The position numbers and the translations under genes are program-made. The notes beneath the pieces were generated by a model that was not told where the DNA came from, ran no database searches, and worked only from the letters and a program-made list of their open reading frames with translations. A stretch of 64,000 nt of DNA, taken from the NCBI RefSeq assembly GCF_003597395.2, contig NC_133771.1, positions 46,399,216 through 46,463,215 of the forward strand. Reading direction: 5' to 3'. The stretch is from Chelonoidis abingdonii. Taxonomy: Eukaryota; Chordata; Testudines; Testudinidae. Of the stretch, positions 47,659 to 59,600 are shown one piece after another (the stretch's first letter is position 1; each line of letters starts with the position of its first letter).

Positions 47659-49584
47659 GTCTGTTGCGTCTTTTACCAGTGCTCTTCTGTGTCACTGTGG
47701 CAAATTAAAACTTTGCAAAAATGGAACAAATGAAGCCACCTGAAGGATATGGACTGTAAATGAATGTGGCAGAGAACTGGCAAAGGGATTGCAGCACTTC
47801 CACATTTTTCTGGAAGAAAGTGGTAATGTGTATGTATATAATATATCAGAAAGACTGAAATCCTCCATACAGCTTCATGTTCGGAGATCTAACATTACAT
47901 TCCAGCGGAAGCATGAAGGAGACTACAAACAGTTAAACATTCATTAAACAAAGTCAAGACTACTGTGATCCTTGCAAGAATGTCCTTTGGGATTGGCAAA
48001 TTTTCTTTACAAGAAATTAGTTGCCAAGTGAGATTACTGTAAAAGGAAAACCTCTCAATGGAACAGAAACAAATGCCAGATCAGGCCAAAGGATTCTAGA
48101 AATGGGAAGATATTTGTATAGTTAATATCATTAAAATGTGCTGTAACTGGCTAATGTTTGTGGGATGAGGCTGCCATCCCTTCCTACACATTGTTTATCT
48201 GAGGGTCACTAGTAGAGAGGAGGGGAACAAAATAACTATCCATCATATTACCCCTTTGGCCCTGTCATTGGGATGGGTCAGCTTGTTATCTGTGTGGAGT
48301 GTACAAGCATGCAACTGTTCTTCTGATATCTAGTGTCCAGTACCTTTTAGGTATGGCTCTGTGTGCAGCATTAGCCCTTTCCTTGCCAGCTTCTGTGAGC
48401 AGGGCCTGCCTCTAGCTCACAGCTTAACTTTGCTTTATGTTATTAAAGTCTTGGCCATTACTTTAGTTTAGGCCTTAGGCCTCATACCCGGCCTCTGATA
48501 CCAAAGTTTATATCTCAGGGCCTCCTCTTATTACATTGGAAGGAGTGAGCTTTACCATCATGGTTGCCACCTTCATTGTCTCTTGGGAACCTAGGATCTG
48601 CCATGACACTGTTGGTGTCGTTAGTCTGATCTTGAAAGGAATCTTGATCACATGGGGCCAGAGAGAAGGAGCCAATGACTTCATCGCCTCCACCTGAGAC
48701 TTGGGTTTCTGCTGTTATCCTTCTTTGTATGTCATTTTCCTTCTCCACTTTACTTATTCTCTTTCCTATCTCTCTCCTTTTTGTATTTTGTCTTTTTAAA
48801 AAACAGAACAAAACAAAAAAAAACAAAGAAGTTTTGCTAGCCACGTCAACTCAATCTTTTGCAACACGTCTTTTGCAACCCTGTGACAGAGAGGCAGCTG
48901 AAAGCTGACACTGACTGACACTGGTACAAGTTTGCCAGGTCTTGGAGGGCATGTCTACACTGCAACTGGAAGGTGTGATTGCCAGCATCGGTATAACAGA
49001 CTCGCACTAGCTCAGCTCGAGCAATGTAATAACACATTAGAAATAGAAATTTGGTCACCATGGGATGCCAAATGAGTACATGTCAGCAATTCTCTTTGAT
49101 ATTTCAGTTTAAACATACCATGTTGAAGTACTGACTTCTGCATAGTCAAGTGGGTTAGCAGAAAAGTCAGTAAAGTCAGTACAAGTAGCTATATATAAAA
49201 TCTCTGGTAAATTTCATACTTAGCATTGTTCAAATATTGCAACACACTTCACAATGCTTTATTAGGATCACTAACTCATGGGCAGGAGGACAGAAACCAT
49301 CGTGCTAACTTCTGTTAAGCTTCTTGAACCAAAAACCTTTAACCCTGAAATAGTTACAAAAGAGTGAGGAAAATAGAATAGAGGAAATACTTCAACAAAA
49401 ATGCCAGACCCCCAATGGTAGTGGCAGACAGGGTCAGATCTGAAACAAAGTGACTGGCAACTTTCAAGATAACAATTGTACCTTACCCAGCAAGGTCATA
49501 CATAAAAAACAACCTCAGGAGGAACACAGGATACCTAAATAAAACCAAAAAAGACATTGGCTCTCTACTTCTTCAGGATATCTG
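47659..49584. other. Intergenic, one small repeat remnant
   Basis: Near 48948-49060 the sequence 'gggcatgtctacactgcaac' resembles the end of a 'TGTCTACAC'-type DNA element, with no partner end found. Nothing else is supported. Confidence 0.45.
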
Positions 49585-49755
49585 GTCCTGTGGCACCTTA
49601 CAGACTAACAGACATATTGGAGCATGAGCTCCGCCCACAAAAGCTTTCACTCACGAAAGCTCATGCTCCAGTACGTCTGTTAGTCTATAAGGTGCCACAG
49701 GACTCTTTGCTGCTTTTACAGATCCAGACTAACATGGCTACCCCTCTGATACAGG
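49585..49755. mobile_element. Inverted pair of Penelope-like tails with part of a hammerhead motif
   Basis: Arm 1 (49585-49630) and arm 2 (49658-49703) are inverted copies matching at 43 of 46 positions. Arm 2 continues into 'tttgctgcttttacagatcc' and 'aacatggctacccctctgat'. At 49655-49668 the sequence GAAAGCTCATGCTC fits the 3' half of a hammerhead ribozyme core: GAA, then a tiny stem III (AGC / GCT around TCAT), then the cleavage-site C. The 5' half (CTGATGA plus stem II) is missing. Penelope-like retroelements are known to carry hammerhead motifs. The assignment of this repeat to them is from memory and inferred. Confidence 0.55.
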
Positions 49756-51407
49756 ATATCTGGTGTTATTGACCAGATCTCTCCACTATACTGCACTTTG
49801 TAGTACAGTTGGCTTTGGACCCATCTGAGGCTCCCTGTTCTATCATACTGCCAGTGCTGGTAATATCCCGCAGATGGGAAGGCAGTTTTAAGGGGCCAGT
49901 CAGAAGCAGCTGCTGAGCCGTAGGAACAGAAGGAGGAGTAGGCAATGCCTCTAAATGGTACACTGCCTGCATGTGCATGGTGGTGACATCATTACACACA
50001 GGGATTAAGTCATAGAAACCATGTAGATTGCCTAAGGATATCAGCCCATGCATAGGGCCTCACTTCCCACGTCATGTGATGAAGGCAGAATCTCAGCTTT
50101 CTTTTAAATTGTCTTTTTCTCAAGTCCTTGTGGTTACAAAGAAAAGCTTAAAAGCACAAGTCACCTGAATCTGCAGACAGAATGGAACAGTACTAGCTCT
50201 GAGACATGTGAAATGTCCCATGCATCTCTGTGGGACGTTAACTCCAAGATTCACTATTCTTTGGGAGATGATCTGCCAATACCCTAGCTGCAGAAGAAGG
50301 TGCAATAACCTATGTGTGACAGGGAATTTGATTCCTCTGATGAGCAGAAAGTTTCCAGGATGTTGTTGGTGTTATGCAATGTTAAACTGTCTGATCTAGG
50401 TACTTTTACCATTTAATATGCAGTGTGCATGCATACAGTGTTTTTTACTTTTTATTTCTGGCATACAGATCTTGCTGGACCTCAGCCATGCTCCTTCCCT
50501 GCCACTCTCCCATTCTTCTGTAACCATCTCCTTCTCCACTTCCTCTTCCCCTGACACAAATTCTGTTGATAAGAGAGCAAAGCTCTTCCCCCTTAAAAAT
50601 ATATATACACCTCCATCCTGTTTACTCCAGTTAGGGTTGACCTCTTTGTGAAAACTGCAGAGCTTCACCATTGCTTCACACTAAATTACAGTATTATGAA
50701 ACAATGGAACTTCAGTGTAAATGTTTCTCTGCCTGAAAGGACTTAAGGGCATCCTAGTAAAAGCAGTGTGCAAACATGAATTAATTAATGCTCACAACAC
50801 GCTTGTGAGTTAGGGAAGTAAAAATTACTAAGGCAAACTGAGAAAAAGCAGCTGTATCACCTTACATTTTGAAAATGTATCATTTTAGTTTAACTCAGTT
50901 TACAGTAACAAAGGTTAAGAAAATTGAAGTTTATGTACCCTCATCCTTCTTTGTACCTCTTTATATTCAGAAATGAAAACCTTCAGTTATTATCTGTGGA
51001 TTATTTTGGTTATCCCTGAGTTTACTAAACAAGATCTTTATCTCTTTTGGGCATAGCCTACTTTCAGAACCTGAGAGCAACAGCAATGTCCCTCGATATA
51101 AAAGAAAACTACTGGAAAAATTGCTAGCTGTGTTTCCTTTTAAGTTTCTAGGTGACTTTCTAAATGCAATCTAGACCAAAAAGTTATGTAAGTACGGTGA
51201 AACAAATGAAGAAACTGCTTTCCCTGAAGCATTTTGTAGTTTATCTGACTTTGAGATGAATGACACTCCTCATTTTCTCCTTGTAACCAGAAGCATTGAT
51301 CAGTTTTGATTTATGTAAAGATGAGCTTTTGGGTTGTTTCTTTTTGTGATGTTGTGGGTTTAATTTAATATGCTAAAACTTAATTTATTGTTTTAAAGCT
51401 TACTAGG
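49756..51407. other. Intergenic, nothing recognised
   Basis: No supported gene, repeat end or structured motif. Confidence 0.5.
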
Positions 51408-51690
51408 AAAGTGTGACATTTCTGGATGTTATCCAGACCACTGAGGGGCTGTGTCATTACCTCCCCTGTAACCTGGGGTGCCGTGCAATATCTTGCTGCT
51501 GTAGCTCCCAACCTGGATTGCTCACAAACAGCCATCAGCTGGGTGGCTGCTGCACAGGGTACTTAGGGGAGCTGATAAGGGAACTACTGGCTCACCTTGG
51601 TTCCAAGCTCCCACTAGCTAGCTCCAACAGGCTGCTCTTCCTTCAAGCAGTGGACAAAGCAGCGGGCTGCAAAACCACGTTTTATAAGGG
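51408..51690. repeat. Second copy of the 3046 repeat family
   Basis: 'gtgacatttctggatgttat ... ccagaccactgaggggctg', 'acctcccctgtaacctggggtgcc' in two parts, and 'ctcacaaacagcca' line up with 3060-3195 at roughly three bases in four by eye. The open frame of 99 codons across it is not conserved in the other copy. Confidence 0.5.
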
Positions 51691-54600
51691 AGAACTGTGC
51701 AACTTTAAATGAGCATGTTCTCTAACTGATCAGCAACCTAACCACAAAACAACATTAATCGGGACGACGTTAATTGAGGAGTTACTGTAGGGACCTAAAT
51801 TTTAAGTGTAGACCAGGCCTTTTTAGGATCAGGGTCTTAGGCCTTAGATTTTCATCAAGGCAAACAATCTGAAAATTTCAGCTATAGTAATTAGCAGTCA
51901 GGCTCTGAAATGTGTTGATGCTCAAATACGTATGGTGAGGCAACCAAAGAAAGATAATCTAGCATTGTGAGTTTCCACTAAGAAAAATTCAGGGAGAACA
52001 GTTCTTTCACTTGTCTGATAGAGATCTCTTTAGTGAAAGTGAGGTGGCATGTGTGTGGTAGATTAAAATAAAATAGCAAGAACAAGTTAGATTTTTTGTT
52101 GCATTCTATCTGGCTTTGTGCTATACAGTATTATACTCTTTGAAAGAATGCAGCAGTGGGTGACATCTACATTTCCACCTCAAATAATTTTTTATTTTTA
52201 TCTCCCTTAGTTTTTCCATTTTTTTGTGGGACATTTTAGTACTTATAAAGGAGTGGGGATGATAGTTAGAAAGTTTTTCCTAATATCTAATTTAAATTTC
52301 CCTTGGTGCAGATTAAGTCGATTACTACTTGCCCTAGTTTCAGTGGGCATGGAGAACAATTGATCACCATCATCTACAGCCTTTAACAGATCCTTTTCTG
52401 CAGCACTACTGCCTAGCCAGTTATTCTCCATTTTGTACTTGTGCATTTGATTTTTCCTTCCTAAGCATAGGAAATGGACGTTCAAGTGGACCAAATTTAT
52501 TTCAGTTGTGACCTACTGACAGACAAATTTGAGTCAAAGTCTCAAAGGGTGCAAAGGAAATGGGTTAGTGTTTCGGATCACCAAATCTCACAGCCTTCTT
52601 TATAATCCAGTTCAGCTCATCCTTTCGCATATTATCTGATACTACATGGACCAAATTCAATATTGACTTCAAAGAATTCACACCAAGGGTAAACTTGGCC
52701 CCTAACAACTAAGAGTATATTATAAACCACTTTAAAACAAACAAAATGTGTTTGTTCTTGCTGACAGTAAATACATGTTTACCTAACATTTGTCATTTCT
52801 ACGGGAGGAATAATGTTTGCTGCTAGTCTATAATCTGCTTGCACATGTTACAGCACTGAGAGCTATACTTAGTTCTGTCACATCTGTTCTATCCACTTAC
52901 CTTGATAACGGATGTAACTAACTAAACAGGAGCTAAGGAAATGCAAAAACATTTTGCAGCCATATTATGCTGTATGCTGTTTAGATGTATTCATGAAGGA
53001 GGGGAGAAATGGATAAGGCTGATGGAAGAGGAAGTAATATTGTGTTCATTTCATAGGCTATTCACTTCCAAAATGTACAGCATAAAGAAGATATTTCCTA
53101 AAGTACTAGAACACCTAATCCAATCTATTCTATGCATTTACAGAAAGTCTGTTGCTGTGGCATGTGAGTGCCGCACAAGGCTTCAAAAGGCAGTGGTCTC
53201 AATTTGGAGCTGTGCCTCTCAAAAGGTTCTGCTTGGGGGGGTAGGGAAAGGTGTATTTTAAATCAATTTTTTGCAATCCATGAATTGGGGGCCTGGTCCC
53301 CCATGTAAGTTAGTGTTCCTCAGGGATTGCTCTAAGTTATAATGGCTTTAAATTGCCTCCTGGAGCCTGCTCTGCCAGCCAAGACTAGCTGGAGCATGAA
53401 GCTCCGACCACATGCCTCCTTCTCTTGATACTCTGCTTCTTGCCTTGAGCTTGCCTCTAGCGTGTCCCTCCACAAAAGTCTGAACAGGGAGTGGGATAAA
53501 GCCACTATTTCAGCTCTATACTGCTGGGGGAACCGCACACACACTCACACTAGGGGTATTGCACAGAGATCAGTTAAACTGCCTTTACAGTCTCTTTACA
53601 GCTGCTGTCCAAAATTGCAGCTAGACCGAGCTGTCTGGAGGGCAGTTAGTTAAGTTCACTGCGCCACACTACACCACTCCATGGGCAATTTGGTCTCCTT
53701 TTTATTAGCATGGTGTTGAGTCCTGTTCTCAGTTCTATGATGGGCTGTTATTTTTAAGCATGGCCCTATGTTTTCCTCTATTCTGGATCTTTGGGGGAAT
53801 GTTATGCCAAAGAGATGTGTTTTAACAATATGACTAAAAAATCCACAGGGTAGGACTCTCTCCCATTACCAGCATTCCAAAAGTGAACCTGGTGCTGTGT
53901 CAGCAGAGTAACTGCAGGTCCAAAAGGGGTCATTTTTTAAATTATAGGATAGAAAGAGAAAATAAAATTGGAGTCCCTGCTTCAGCTGAAGAACAAATAT
54001 TTTTGCATTGATTTTTCTTTTTCCACAGCCTGAAGAAAGTTTTATATTTAGTACATATCACTTCCTTGACTGTGATCGTCTGCACTAGAAAATTGGAAAA
54101 CGAAGCCCTCACCTTGCTGAAAACATTTAAAAATTCTGCAAGACTCCAAGATATTATATTTTCTTTAATGATAGAATCAAATGATACTTTCATTAACTTT
54201 ATATCACTAACTTGCCACAGAATGAGATTTTATTATATTATCCTCCCAGACTGTAAACACAAATAAAGAGTGAGGCTATCAGTAAAGGTTTCTGAGAATA
54301 ATATATACACATCCATTTGACAGGTTTATAGAACACTCTCCATTTGACAACGCTTGCTAAAATACTTGGATTATCTAAAAAACAACTCTAAGTTTCTTTG
54401 TTTTAACATCTTACAAAATAGAAGAGAGGGGAAGAGCTAATAGGTAAGAAATGCTTTATGTCTATTTAGGTTTTATTGCTTTGTAAAAAAGTGAGATTTT
54501 TACTCTTTTGCAAAATAGAAGTGCAGAGCTATATTGTGGGGTTTTAACCGATAGTCACGTAAGGAGAGATGCACGGGAAGGGGATCAACATACTATTGGC

Positions 54601-54910
54601 ACTCCAGGGAGGGATTTTGTCTGTGGAGAAACAAGGCACCCAGAATGCCTGAGGGGAGACTCATACATCTTCTTCTTAGAGGTGCAGTGTACTGTAAACC
54701 ACTGCTAGTGTTAGTGTCAGACTGCTATTTTGTATGGAAGGTGGCAGGCTAATGACATCCTCTCACATTATATTTGGGTTTAATAGCACTAAGGTTAGGA
54801 CAATGAGCTGGGTTCTCTGGTCTGCTAAAGTCACTGTGCTCTGTGTAATGTTGCCTCAAAGCAGCCGGATACGGCCAGCAGGGAATAACTCCTGGTGCAC
54901 CAACTACTCA
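51691..54910. other. Intergenic, nothing recognised
   Basis: 'aagtgtagaccaggcc' at about 51806-51821 looks like one end of a short DNA element. Otherwise no feature is supported. Confidence 0.45.
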
Positions 54911-55158
54911 CTGCTGGCCAGGGATGGCTCTAGACATTTAGCTGCCCCAAGCACGGGGGCATGCCATGGGGGGCACTCTGCCGGTTACCGGTCCCACGGC
55001 TCTGGTGGACCTCCCGAAGCCTGCGGGCCTTCTGCAGGCATGCTGCCGAAGACTGCCTGCCTGTCGCCCTCCTGGTGACCGGCAGAGCGCCCCCCGTGGC
55101 ATGCCGCCCCAAGCATGCGCTTGACATGCTGGGGCCTGGAGCCGCCCCTGCTGCTGGT
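54911..55158. mobile_element. 232-bp hAT-type miniature element with TSDs
   Basis: The element 54919-55150 begins CAGGGATGGCTCTAGAC and ends GGAGCCGCCCCTG, inverted at most positions. Its flanks are CTGCTGGC (54911-54918) and CTGCTGGT (55151-55158), an 8-bp duplication with one C to T change. The interior is itself partly palindromic ('cactctgccggttaccgg' against 'ccggcagagcg'). Its overlapping frames on both strands are artefacts. Confidence 0.85.
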
Positions 55159-55705
55159 ATAAATTGGGCAAGGTGGTTCTGATACCTCCTACACAACACC
55201 CGCCCAGCCACCCACACACACACTCCTGGAATAACAGGAAGGAGGGATCACGTTGGGAGCAGGATATAGGTGGGACAGAGCATGTGAAGATTATGTTAGA
55301 ATGGCACATCAATGGCATAAATTAGGACTGCCCGTGTGTAACCTTAAATTGCACTGGAGTTGGATGGTCTGAATGAGGCAGCCACAACCAGTGCCCTGCA
55401 GCATCCCTTTTCACTGTCTGAGTGGAGCTGGGATGCACTAGAGAATCAGGGCCTATGAATCAGTGGTGGGACTGATCCTGCTACAATCTTACTGCTAAAG
55501 AAGTTTTCCCTTAACTCAGGCTATAGAAACCTGTGTTTTCCTAGTAAAGAATCTTAGCGCTATTTCCTCAGACAACTATTGTTGCCAAACTTCAAGTATT
55601 TGGGATGAAATTTTCCTAAACCTTATCCTTTAGCCATATCGCTTTTCTGAATGAATTTTCCAAATCTATGTGCCTGGCTATGTTGTTTGTAATCATGGTT
55701 TTACC
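55159..55705. other. Intergenic, nothing recognised
   Basis: No supported feature. Confidence 0.5.
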
Positions 55706-56529
55706 CATTAGACTAGTGGTTTTCAAACATTTTTTCTTGTGACCCAGTTGAAGAAAATTGTTGATGCCCATGCCCCAATGGAGCTGGGGATTTGGGATAT
55801 GGGAGGGGCTCAGGGCTGGGGCAGAGGGTTGGGGTGCAGGGGAGAGGACTGCAAGATAGGTCCAGGAATGAGGGGTTCAGGGTGTGGGACAGGTCTCTGG
55901 GCCTGGGGTTGGGATGCGGGATGGGGTCAGGGCTCTGGAGTGGGACCAGAGATGAGGGGTTTGAGGTGCATGAAGGGACTAGAGATTTGGAGGGTGCTCA
56001 GGGCTGCGGCAGGAGATTGGGGCACAGGGTTGGGACGCAGACTTACCTTGGGCAGCTCCTAGTCAGTGGCACAGCGGGGGGTACTAAGGCAAGATTCCTG
56101 TCTATCCAGGCACTGTGGACTATGCTGTGCCCCGGAAGCAGCCAGCAGCAGGTCTGGCTTCTAGGCAGAGGTACACAAGCAGCTCCATATGGCTCTTGCT
56201 ATACACACTGCCCTCCCCCGCCCCCAGCTCCCATTGGCCAGGAACTGGCCAATGGAAGTGCAGAGCAAGTGCTTGTGGTGGGGGCAGCGCGTGGAGCCCT
56301 GTGACCCCCCTCCGCCTAGGAGCCGGACCTGCTGCTGGCTGCTTCCAGGGCACAGTGCCATATTGAAACAAGTAGGCACTAGCCTGCCTTAGCCAGGCAG
56401 CACCACCATCAATGGGACTTTTAACGGCCTAGTTAGCATTGCTGACCAGAGCTGCCACAACCCAGTGCCTTACATTCCGTGACCCAGTACTGGGTCGTGA
56501 CCAGCACTTTGAAAACCACTGCACTAGAC
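55706..56529. mobile_element. 808-bp hAT-type non-autonomous element with TSDs
   Basis: The element 55714-56521 begins TAGTGGTTTTCAAAC and ends TTTGAAAACCACTG, near-perfect inverted ends of the 'cagtggttttcaaa' kind found in Charlie-like hAT elements. Its flanks are CATTAGAC (55706-55713) and CACTAGAC (56522-56529), 7 of 8 identical. 'tgacccagt' occurs near both ends. The left half is G-rich minisatellite-like sequence ('ggggctcagggctgggg'). The right half contains the inverted-repeat module at 56127-56353. The frames of up to 170 codons inside are low-complexity. Confidence 0.85.
56127..56353. repeat. Inverted-repeat module inside the 55714 element
   Basis: The left arm, 56127-56165 (GTGCCCCGGAAGCAGCCAGC...), and the right arm, 56315-56353, are inverted copies, with three mismatches counted over 39 bases. 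A homologous module with the same arms and centre ('cccattggcc...aatgg') lies at about 62910-63155 inside another element. Confidence 0.85.
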
Positions 56530-56592
56530 AACACACGCTGGGGTGCAACTGGAAAACCACTGCACTAGATGACACACTCTGGGGTGCAACTG
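56511..56592. repeat. Two-copy 41-bp tandem duplication at an element boundary
   Basis: GAAAACCACTGCACTAGACA, followed by 'acacacgctggggtgcaactg', is repeated with three changes at 56552. It spans the right end of the 55714 element together with its target duplication and some flank, so the duplication happened after insertion. Confidence 0.85.
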
Positions 56593-56649
56593 GAAACTGG
56601 GGTGCTGCTGAGTCCTCTGGCATACCAACCTGGGCTCCCTCTCACACTG

Positions 56650-57439
56650 TGATGTTGTGACAAGGTGGAATACTCTCCAGACCCTGCATTTACACAGCCA
56701 TCCACAGGGGGACACACCCAGCTGAGTTACACGAATGCTTCTCCTAGCCCTCATAAACTAACAATAGAGAGGCTCCGGCCAATTCCCCCAGCTCCCCAGC
56801 CTAGGACCCCAGAGCTCTACCATCTTGCCCTGATCAGAAGTCTGATCAATGTAAGTACATTACCCAATCCACACGTCCCTCACTGTCAAGAGGACATGCC
56901 CCAACCTTCGTTCCTGAGGTAATTTCCCTTGCACTTTAAGCAACACACTGCTTTAGGTAAAATATATAACACATTTATTAGCTATAGAAAGATAGATTTT
57001 AAGTGCTTATAAGTAGTAAGCATAATGATCAAAATTGATTACTAAGAAATAAAGTAAAATACATGTAAAAGTAAAATAGACAATACAAACAGGTCACAGA
57101 CCTTCCATACACAGGCTGAAAATTCCCTTCAGCCTGGGACCACATCCCCAGTTCAGTCTTTGTCCTCCAGATGTGCTTCCAGGTGTTGAGTTGTGGGGGG
57201 CATGAGGCCAAGTGATGATGTCACTTCCTCCTTTTTTAGGTTCCTCCAGCTTGCTGGAAAGATCTTTTGCTGTGATGTGAGTCAAACAGTGTCCATCGTT
57301 TGCATGCTCCCTCTGAGAAATCTTCACTGTACACAGATCCTGAGATAGTCCTTAGTAGTGGGGTTAGCCTTAATGAGCCATCAACACTGTCTGGCTTTTT
57401 CATTGTTGTAACTGAAAGGCTGGTTGTGTGTGTGTAATG
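56650..57439. repeat. Multicopy repeat-like stretch, class unknown
   Basis: The part at 56960-57075 ('acacatttattagctataga', 'agatagattttaagtgctta') resembles 3495-3560, so both belong to one interspersed family. The C-rich left part (56690-56900) and the following 'cagtctttgtcctccag' part look retroelement-like. No coding domain or boundary was resolved. Confidence 0.4.
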
Positions 57440-57605
57440 TTGACAGACCCCAGTCACTGGTGGACGGGATTGAACCAGGGACCTCTAGAGCCTAGTGCAT
57501 GAGTCTCTAGGCTAAAAGCCAATGGGCTCTTAGCTGAGGCTGTAGAGCAGACTCATTTTATCTCTAAGTGGTCTTGGTGCCACTAGATGGGACAGAAGGT
57601 GTGTG
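57440..57605 (-). mobile_element. tRNA-derived SINE, minus strand (copy 1)
   Basis: The complement of a B box (GGGATTGAACCAGGGACC) lies at about 57467-57484, followed by 'agcctagtgcatgagtctct' and the complement of the A-box region ('ctaggctaaaagcc'). The body is 'cagactcattttatctctaa' plus 'gtggtcttggtgcc'. The A box has lost bases compared with copy 2. It is not a functional tRNA gene. Confidence 0.7.
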
Positions 57606-57699
57606 GGTTACATACTTCCCCTAGCTGAGAAAGCACATCCCAAGCTTCAGAGACTTCCTAGTTGAAATCCTGGACGAGTTCCCACTTGTAATACTGATA

Positions 57700-57890
57700 G
57701 ACCCCGGTTGTTGTCAGGCGGAATCGAACCTGGGACTTCTAGATCTTAGTGCATCAGCCTCTCTTGCATGAGCTAAAAGCCAACTGATTCTTAGATAAGG
57801 TTATAAAGCAGACTCATTTTATCTCTCTCTCTAAGTGGTCTGGGTGCCATTAGATGAGACAGAACACCACACCCAGAACGTGTGTAGGTT
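57700..57890 (-). mobile_element. tRNA-derived SINE, minus strand (copy 2)
   Basis: Same family and direction as copy 1, about 260 bases away. It keeps the B-box complement CGGAATCGAACCTGGGAC and the fuller A-box complement 'ttgcatgagctaaaagcc', and the same body 'cagactcattttatctctct'. The shared flanking 'gtgtgtgggttac/gtgtgtaggttac' suggests a segmental duplication or repeated insertion. Confidence 0.75.
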
Positions 57891-58261
57891 ACAGGTGTTT
57901 CCAACCTTACAACAATCCCAGTAACATATACATAGCAAAACTTCATAACTTCACATACAATGATAGCACATACAAATTAACAGGATATTAATGTTCAATA
58001 GATTAAGATTTTTAAAATGATACTTTGCAAAGCATACTTTGTACAGAACATATCATACTCATATCACCATGGTAAATATGTGAGTGCCAGGGTGTTGCTT
58101 TGGGGTACAGAGTGTCACACTCTCCCAGAGCCAGGAATAGGATCCAAGAATCTTGATCCTCAACACTTCACTGTTGTCTAGAAAATCATGTAACCCATTG
58201 GCAAAAACATTTAACAGCCTCTTCCAGTAACTTTTCACATAGAAGATAACTATCCAGTTTT

Positions 58262-58345
58262 GCCACTTGTTAGTTCTTTAGCCTGAGTAGTAAAGGTCTA
58301 TGCTTTGGATCTAAAAGTTCTGGATCCAAATCCTGCTGGAATTTC
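58262..58345 (+). mobile_element. tRNA-derived SINE head
   Basis: 'tagttctttagcctgagtag ... taaaggtctatgctttggat', then 'aaaagttctggatccaaatc', reads as a decayed tRNA: an A-box-like start, an anticodon-arm-like middle and the B box GTTCTGGATCCAAATCC. The family differs from the copies at 57440 and 57700. Confidence 0.55.
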
Positions 58346-59109
58346 TCATTTTTACATTTTCTTTAAAAAACAAAACAATAAATGTTATACAGCACCCTCA
58401 ACACATCCTCCCCCACCCCTGCCACAGACACACAAAACGAAGTATTCAGAAAGTTAGGAAAAGCAGAATTAATTTTGCCCATGCCCCTATTCATTCCTAG
58501 TACATGCTGAATGTGCAATTCATGTACTAGAAATGAAGTAAAGCTAGCAATGCTAGAGTGCAGTGCTTGTGAAGTTTTTACACACTGCATTTTGATTTTT
58601 ATGTGTAATTTTAGGGGATTCATTTAATCATTTGGTAGTCTCAAGTGACAAGATTTAAGATTTTGAGCTGCTGATGGTTAGTTAACCCTTAAAGCCTCCG
58701 TGAAACCAGTCTTGTCTCATCACTGAAGCCTTTACACGAGACTCAAAACTGGACAGAGTAAATACATTTTCTAAAGTTTTTGGTAAAGTAAGCATTTGTT
58801 ATATTTACTAGTAATGCCTTTTTTCATTTTAAATTAATGCTGTAGTTGCAGAAGGGTTTTCTGGTTTTTTTGTTTTTTTTTATGGCTGCCAATTAAATGC
58901 AGTTAACTCATGCGATTAATACAAAAACATTAATTGTGATTAATCGCACGTATAACAATAAAATACCAAATGGAAAAAAAGTGATATTTTTGGGGGATGG
59001 AGGAATAGATATCACTAGATCAAATGTCAAAAAAACTGCATGATTAAGTTTGTGAATACATGTGTGCCCCACCATAACACTGGACTCAGTGGTGCGTGTG
59101 TGTCCGTCC
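58346..59109. other. Intergenic, one small palindromic remnant
   Basis: At about 58897-58950, 'tgcagttaactcatgcgatt' and 'gtgattaatcgcacg' are motifs of a known short palindromic repeat. A T run lies at 58864-58880. No gene is supported. Confidence 0.45.
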
Positions 59110-59600
59110 ATCCATGGGGTGAAAGTAACTGAAAGGACTTACCAGTATGCAGGGCTGTGGTGCTAGGAGGCAGAGCCTCAACCAGAAGAGGCAGGGCCCT
59201 TAAATCTCTGGGCCCTTTAAATCAAGGTGTAAAGGGCCTGGGGCTTTGGCTGCAGTAGCGGCTGATGGGAGCCCCAGGCACTTTAAATCACTGCCCATCC
59301 CCATGGTAGCGGTAGTTGCAACGGTGGCCAAGAGCCCCAGGGCTTGGGTGCCAATTTACAGGGCCTGAGGCCGGGAGCCCCCAGTCCTTTAAATCGCTGC
59401 CTCATCCCAGCCGCCACCGCTACCCGGGGGCTCTGGCCACGGGGCTCTGGCAGCCATTTAAAGGGCCTGGGGGTCCAGTTGCTGCCCGGAGCCCAGGGCT
59501 CTTTTAAATGGCGGGCCTGGCGTAACTGCTCCCCTGCTGGTGTGGTCGGCTGTGTCCCGGCTCTGGCACCATACCGTACCGACTTACTGTCACCCCTAGT
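59110..59600. repeat. GC-rich repeat with TTTAAAT-spaced units and weak inverted ends
   Basis: The motif 'cctttaaat' (or 'gggccctttaaatc') recurs at about 59210, 59282, 59388, 59456 (as 'ccatttaaagg') and 59503. The start 'tggggtgaaagtaactgaaa' and the end 'gacttactgtcacccct' are weak inverted copies. It looks like a short DNA element adjacent to the gene promoter. The 137-codon minus frame here is an artefact. Confidence 0.5.

Noticed and set aside
50333..50352. CTGATGAGCAGAAAG as a hammerhead ribozyme core
   Set aside because: There is no room for a stem II between CTGATGAG and GAAA, and no matching stem I or III was seen.
55792..56304. 170-codon plus-strand frame
   Set aside because: Falls entirely inside the 55714-56521 DNA element, in its G-rich repeats and inverted-repeat module.
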